From NCBI GenBank assembly GCA_001564135.1, contig LKNH01000084.1, positions 1 through 9,766 of the forward strand: a stretch of DNA of 9,766 nt, given 5' to 3'. The notes below the pieces were generated by a model. That model had not been told where the DNA came from and did no database searches. It worked only from the letters and a program-made list of their open reading frames with translations. Positions 7,381 through 9,766 of the stretch are shown here, piece by piece. Source of the DNA: Halobacteriaceae archaeon Tc-Br11_E2g27. GTDB lineage: Archaea > Halobacteriota > Halobacteria > Halobacteriales > Haloarculaceae. Position 1 is the first letter of the stretch. Each line of letters begins with the position of its first letter. The position numbers were made by a program, and so were the translations under genes.

Positions 7381-7401
7381 AGCTGTTGGGTGGGAACAGC
7401 T
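7381..7401. promoter_or_regulatory. Inverted repeat AGCTGTT-N7-AACAGCT in the divergent spacer
   Basis: A perfect 7-bp inverted repeat with a 7-bp G-rich centre (GGGTGGG), in the 98-bp spacer between the MGMT-like gene and pelA. It ends 48 bp before the pelA ATG and begins 30 bp before the other ATG, so a bound protein could affect both promoters. No strong TATA box is visible on either side; GGATATC at 7408-7414 is the best, weak, candidate for pelA. As RNA it could form a stem-loop. Confidence 0.35.
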
Positions 7402-7449
7402 ACTGGTGGATATCAGCACGCACTTACCGGAGAGACACGAACTCGGAAT

Positions 7450-8517
7450 ATGCGAATCGCCGACCGGAGACAGGTCGAAGGTGGACAGGAACGACTCACG
7501 CTCGTTCCGGAGAGTCTTGATGACCTGTGGCATCTCTCACATATCATCATGCCCGGCGACAGTGTCGCCGGAGATACCACTCGCCGGATACAGCGTGCAG
7601 AGGAGAACCTCCGCGATACCGGCGGCGAACGGGAACACATCTGGGTTGAGGTAGCAGTCGATGACGTTGAATTCGCGCAGTTTGCAAACCGCTTGCGCGT
7701 CAGCGGCGTTATCGAAGACTGTTCGCGCGAAGACCAACTTGGTCAACACCACACGCTCAACATCGAGGAACACACCGAGTTTGAACTCGAAAAGCGACTG
7801 ACACCTGACCAGAGCGAACGGTTAGAAAACGCTGTCGAGGCCACGGAAAATCCCGATGTCGCAGTTGCGACTGTTGAGGAAGGACTCGCCCACGTACATA
7901 CCATCGCCCAGTACGGCACAGAAGAACGTGCGGCAATCAGCGGCCCGACTGGAAAAGGGGAGTATGCACGGCCCAGAAACGAACTTTTTGACGAACTCGG
8001 GACTGTTCTTTCCCGCCTTGACGTTGCAGCCATTATCCTCGCTGGCCCAGGGTTTACAAAAAACGATGCGCTGTCATATCTTGAGGATAATTATCCCGAA
8101 GTCGCAACGCAAATTACGACGGTCGATACGAGTAGTGTCGGCGACAGAGGCGTTCACGAAGTACTTAAACGCGGTGCCGTAGAGGAAGTTCAAAAGGAGA
8201 CGCGTATCGCTGATGAATCAGCCCTTATTGATGAATTAATGGAGCGATTACGAGAGGGGCATACCGTCGCATATGGCCCGGAACAAGTCCAAAAGGCCGC
8301 CGAGTATGGAGCCATCGACGAACTGCTCGTTCTCGATGAAAAGCTTCGAACAGAGCGGACCAGCGACGGGGAATGGGATATCGACGTTGACAACGTCGTT
8401 GAAACGACGACACAAAAAGGCGGAGAAATTACGGTGTTTTCTAGTGAGTTCGACCCGGGGCAGCAACTTGCCAACGTCGGCGGAATTGCAGCGTTGCTTC
8501 GGTATCGACTCGATTGA
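7450..8517 (+). CDS. pelA: Pelota (aPelota/Dom34), ribosome rescue factor
   Basis: A relative of release factor aRF1 that enters the empty A site of stalled ribosomes and, with ABCE1, splits them; the archaeal core of no-go surveillance. 355 residues from ATG 7450, the family's normal length. The N-terminal Sm-like domain opens with MRI and contains LVPESLDDLWHLSHII followed by the PGD turn. The central domain has LAGPGFTK (about 197-204), and the C-terminal eRF1-3-like domain has YGPEQVQKAAEYGAIDELL and ends near GGIAALLRY. The frame extends upstream to a GTG at 7390, but those 20 residues are unlike pelota, whereas MRI is the standard start. As expected, the central domain lacks the catalytic GGQ of true release factors. 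Some homologues were reported to have nuclease activity, which is disputed. It appears to be a single gene. Confidence 0.95.
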   Translation: MRIADRRQVEGGQERLTLVPESLDDLWHLSHIIMPGDSVAGDTTRRIQRAEENLRDTGGEREHIWVEVAVDDVEFAQFANRLRVSGVIEDCSREDQLGQHHTLNIEEHTEFELEKRLTPDQSERLENAVEATENPDVAVATVEEGLAHVHTIAQYGTEERAAISGPTGKGEYARPRNELFDELGTVLSRLDVAAIILAGPGFTKNDALSYLEDNYPEVATQITTVDTSSVGDRGVHEVLKRGAVEEVQKETRIADESALIDELMERLREGHTVAYGPEQVQKAAEYGAIDELLVLDEKLRTERTSDGEWDIDVDNVVETTTQKGGEITVFSSEFDPGQQLANVGGIAALLRYRLD

Positions 8518-8564
8518 GCCTACAGGTCCGAAGCCCGTGATAAAAAAAAACCGCCCGAATCCGT

Positions 8565-8581
8565 CGAAACGATTTTTTATA
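8565..8581 (+). promoter_or_regulatory. BRE/TATA promoter of the histidine kinase gene
   Basis: CGAAA (8565-8569) followed by TTTTTTATA (8573-8581) is a good haloarchaeal BRE plus TATA pair. The predicted start near 8604 leaves about 19 nt before ATG 8623, so the kinase is probably transcribed apart from pelA. The T6 run (8573-8578) could also help end the pelA transcript. The rest of the spacer holds only an A9 run at 8542-8550. Confidence 0.55.
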
Positions 8582-8622
8582 CCCGCTTCGAGGATAGAGC
8601 ACAAGCAGAGCTAGGCCGTTAC

Positions 8623-9766
8623 ATGTCAGATGACCAATTAACTCAGGAGGGGGATGCACAGGAGCGAACTGTCAAAACGGCGGGGAGGATTGTCAAATAT
8701 AGCAGAGAGATTTATCATCTAGAATCTGTCGAGGAGGTTGCTAACCTAACCTTAGAAGCGGTCCCACATTTTATCGATGGACACCCAACACCAACTGTCT
8801 TCGAGATTCGCGATGGCGAGCTCCGAACGCTTGCCAGTATGGATGTTGACCAGAAAGGGGACATTAATTCGCTTGCGAAGATGGCCTACGAACGAGATTC
8901 TGTCGCTGTCTCTGCTGGCTCAGCGGTGGAGTGTGCATACACAAGCGATGACCTGCATATCGTTGAGCCGTCGGAGTACGCAGGGGCCACCGAAGGCAGT
9001 GTTACAATTGCTGCACCCACGGTCTATACCGATGAGCTGGGCGACTCCGGAGCCGTCTTGCTTGCCCACTGGGCAACCCTCCCGACCATAGAGATGTACC
9101 ATGTCAAACCAGTTGATTATCTGGCCGAACACGTTGCGACCGCTATTGTCAATATACGGTCACATGAGCGTCTTGAGCTTGCCAGAAATGACCTCGCAAA
9201 GCGCAAGGAAATGCTCGAAGTGTACGATAAGTTGTTGCGACACGACCTCGGAAACGACCTGCAGGTTATCAACGGATTCTCGGATGCGGCGTTAGCGGTG
9301 ATGGAAGAGGAGAATTCAGCCTACGACCATATCGAGAAAGTACATCAAACTGGTCAGGATGCAGCGGACCTCATCGACACTGTTGGAGAGACTATCAAAA
9401 CTCTGCAGGAAGAAGATGAAACCGAAATAAAACATCTGGAGTCGGTTCTTACAGACGTGGTTGAGAACGTCGATACGAAATTTGACTCGCTCACGATACA
9501 GTATCAGCCAGAAGAGTTCGATGCAAACGTATACGCTGGCGACCTCGTCGAATCAGTCTTTGCCAATATCATCTCGAACGCCGCTGTGCACAATGATGAC
9601 GAAATCACCGTCTGGGTGTCTGCCGCGGAATCTACCCAGGAGTATCTGACAGTCGCTATCGCAGACGACGGCGGAGGTATCGACGATGGAATGGAAGAGA
9701 AGCTCTTCGAGATGGGCAAAAAGGGACCAGACAGCGATGGAACGGGACTCGGGCTTGGACTGGCTC
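8623..9766 (+). CDS. Soluble sensor histidine kinase, probable GAF-like input domain (3' end missing)
   Basis: Open from ATG 8623 to the window end, 381 complete codons. The C-terminal half is a standard kinase: H-box LLRHDLGNDLQVI with phosphoacceptor His207, N-box NIISNAAVHND (Asn315 and Asn319), G1 box DDGGGI (348-353), an F-box (EKLFEMG) and G2 box GTGLGLGLA just before the cut. Only the last ATP-binding strands should be missing. Residues about 20-180 look like a GAF-type sensor by predicted pattern (ESVEEVANLTLEAV, later GAVLLAHW and a DYLAEHVATAIVN helix), joined by a short coiled segment (ERLELARNDLAKRKEML) to the H-box helix. There is no membrane segment, so it senses an internal cue. 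The signal is unknown and no response regulator is visible. No in-frame ATG lies nearby upstream and a promoter sits about 40 bp away, supporting this start. Confidence 0.9.
   Translation, partial: MSDDQLTQEGDAQERTVKTAGRIVKYSREIYHLESVEEVANLTLEAVPHFIDGHPTPTVFEIRDGELRTLASMDVDQKGDINSLAKMAYERDSVAVSAGSAVECAYTSDDLHIVEPSEYAGATEGSVTIAAPTVYTDELGDSGAVLLAHWATLPTIEMYHVKPVDYLAEHVATAIVNIRSHERLELARNDLAKRKEMLEVYDKLLRHDLGNDLQVINGFSDAALAVMEEENSAYDHIEKVHQTGQDAADLIDTVGETIKTLQEEDETEIKHLESVLTDVVENVDTKFDSLTIQYQPEEFDANVYAGDLVESVFANIISNAAVHNDDEITVWVSAAESTQEYLTVAIADDGGGIDDGMEEKLFEMGKKGPDSDGTGLGLGLA

Noticed and set aside
7390..7449. Upstream extension of pelota from a GTG start
   Set aside because: The 20 added residues do not resemble pelota, while ATG 7450 gives the standard MRI beginning and normal length.
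7480..7488. GGQ tripeptide in pelota (residues 11-13)
   Set aside because: The catalytic GGQ of release factors lies in their central domain. Here it sits in a variable loop of the N-terminal domain and is chance.
8542..8550. A9 run after pelA
   Set aside because: It would be a T-tract terminator only for a minus-strand transcript, and no minus-strand gene is present here.

Overview
The window looks like a chromosomal segment of a halophilic archaeon (class Halobacteria). The inferred proteins are rich in Asp and Glu. One gene is an archaeal pelota factor, the histidine kinase carries the haloarchaeal-style RHDLxND H-box, and the best promoters are BRE/TATA-like elements with little sign of Shine-Dalgarno sequences. 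By eye the GC content is in the low-to-mid 50s percent, low for this class. That would suit a moderate-GC genus such as Haloquadratum, but I cannot assign a genus.

Layout. (1) Bases 1-1145 (+): 3' part of a gene joining a NUDIX hydrolase domain to an eIF2B-like domain. (2) Bases 1154-5710 (-): a full-length glutamate synthase large subunit (gltB), converging on the first gene with 8 bp between stops. (3) Bases 5711-6150: an AT-rich, gene-free stretch with the gltB leader and promoter, several TATA-like boxes and three short dyads. (4) Bases 6151-6888 (+): an alpha/beta hydrolase with an intact Ser-Asp-His triad. (5) Bases 6893-7351 (-): an O6-alkylguanine-DNA alkyltransferase (MGMT/Ogt) homologue whose acceptor Cys is replaced by Thr; it converges on the hydrolase with 4 bp between stops. 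(6) Bases 7352-7449: a 98-bp divergent spacer containing a perfect 7-7-7 inverted repeat. (7) Bases 7450-8517 (+): pelA (aPelota/Dom34). (8) Bases 8518-8622: spacer with a good BRE/TATA promoter. (9) Bases 8623-9766 (+): a soluble sensor histidine kinase with a probable GAF-like input domain, cut by the window end.

The genes are mostly single transcription units in alternating orientation, not one operon, so no shared pathway can be claimed. gltB belongs to ammonium assimilation (GS-GOGAT), pelA to rescue of stalled ribosomes, and the kinase to signalling. I see no mobile element, CRISPR array, tRNA or rRNA. The points most worth a second look are the alkyltransferase homologue lacking its acceptor Cys, the NUDIX-eIF2B fusion, and the dyad elements at the gltB, hydrolase and pelA promoters. 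I do not find convincing evidence of a new multi-gene system.
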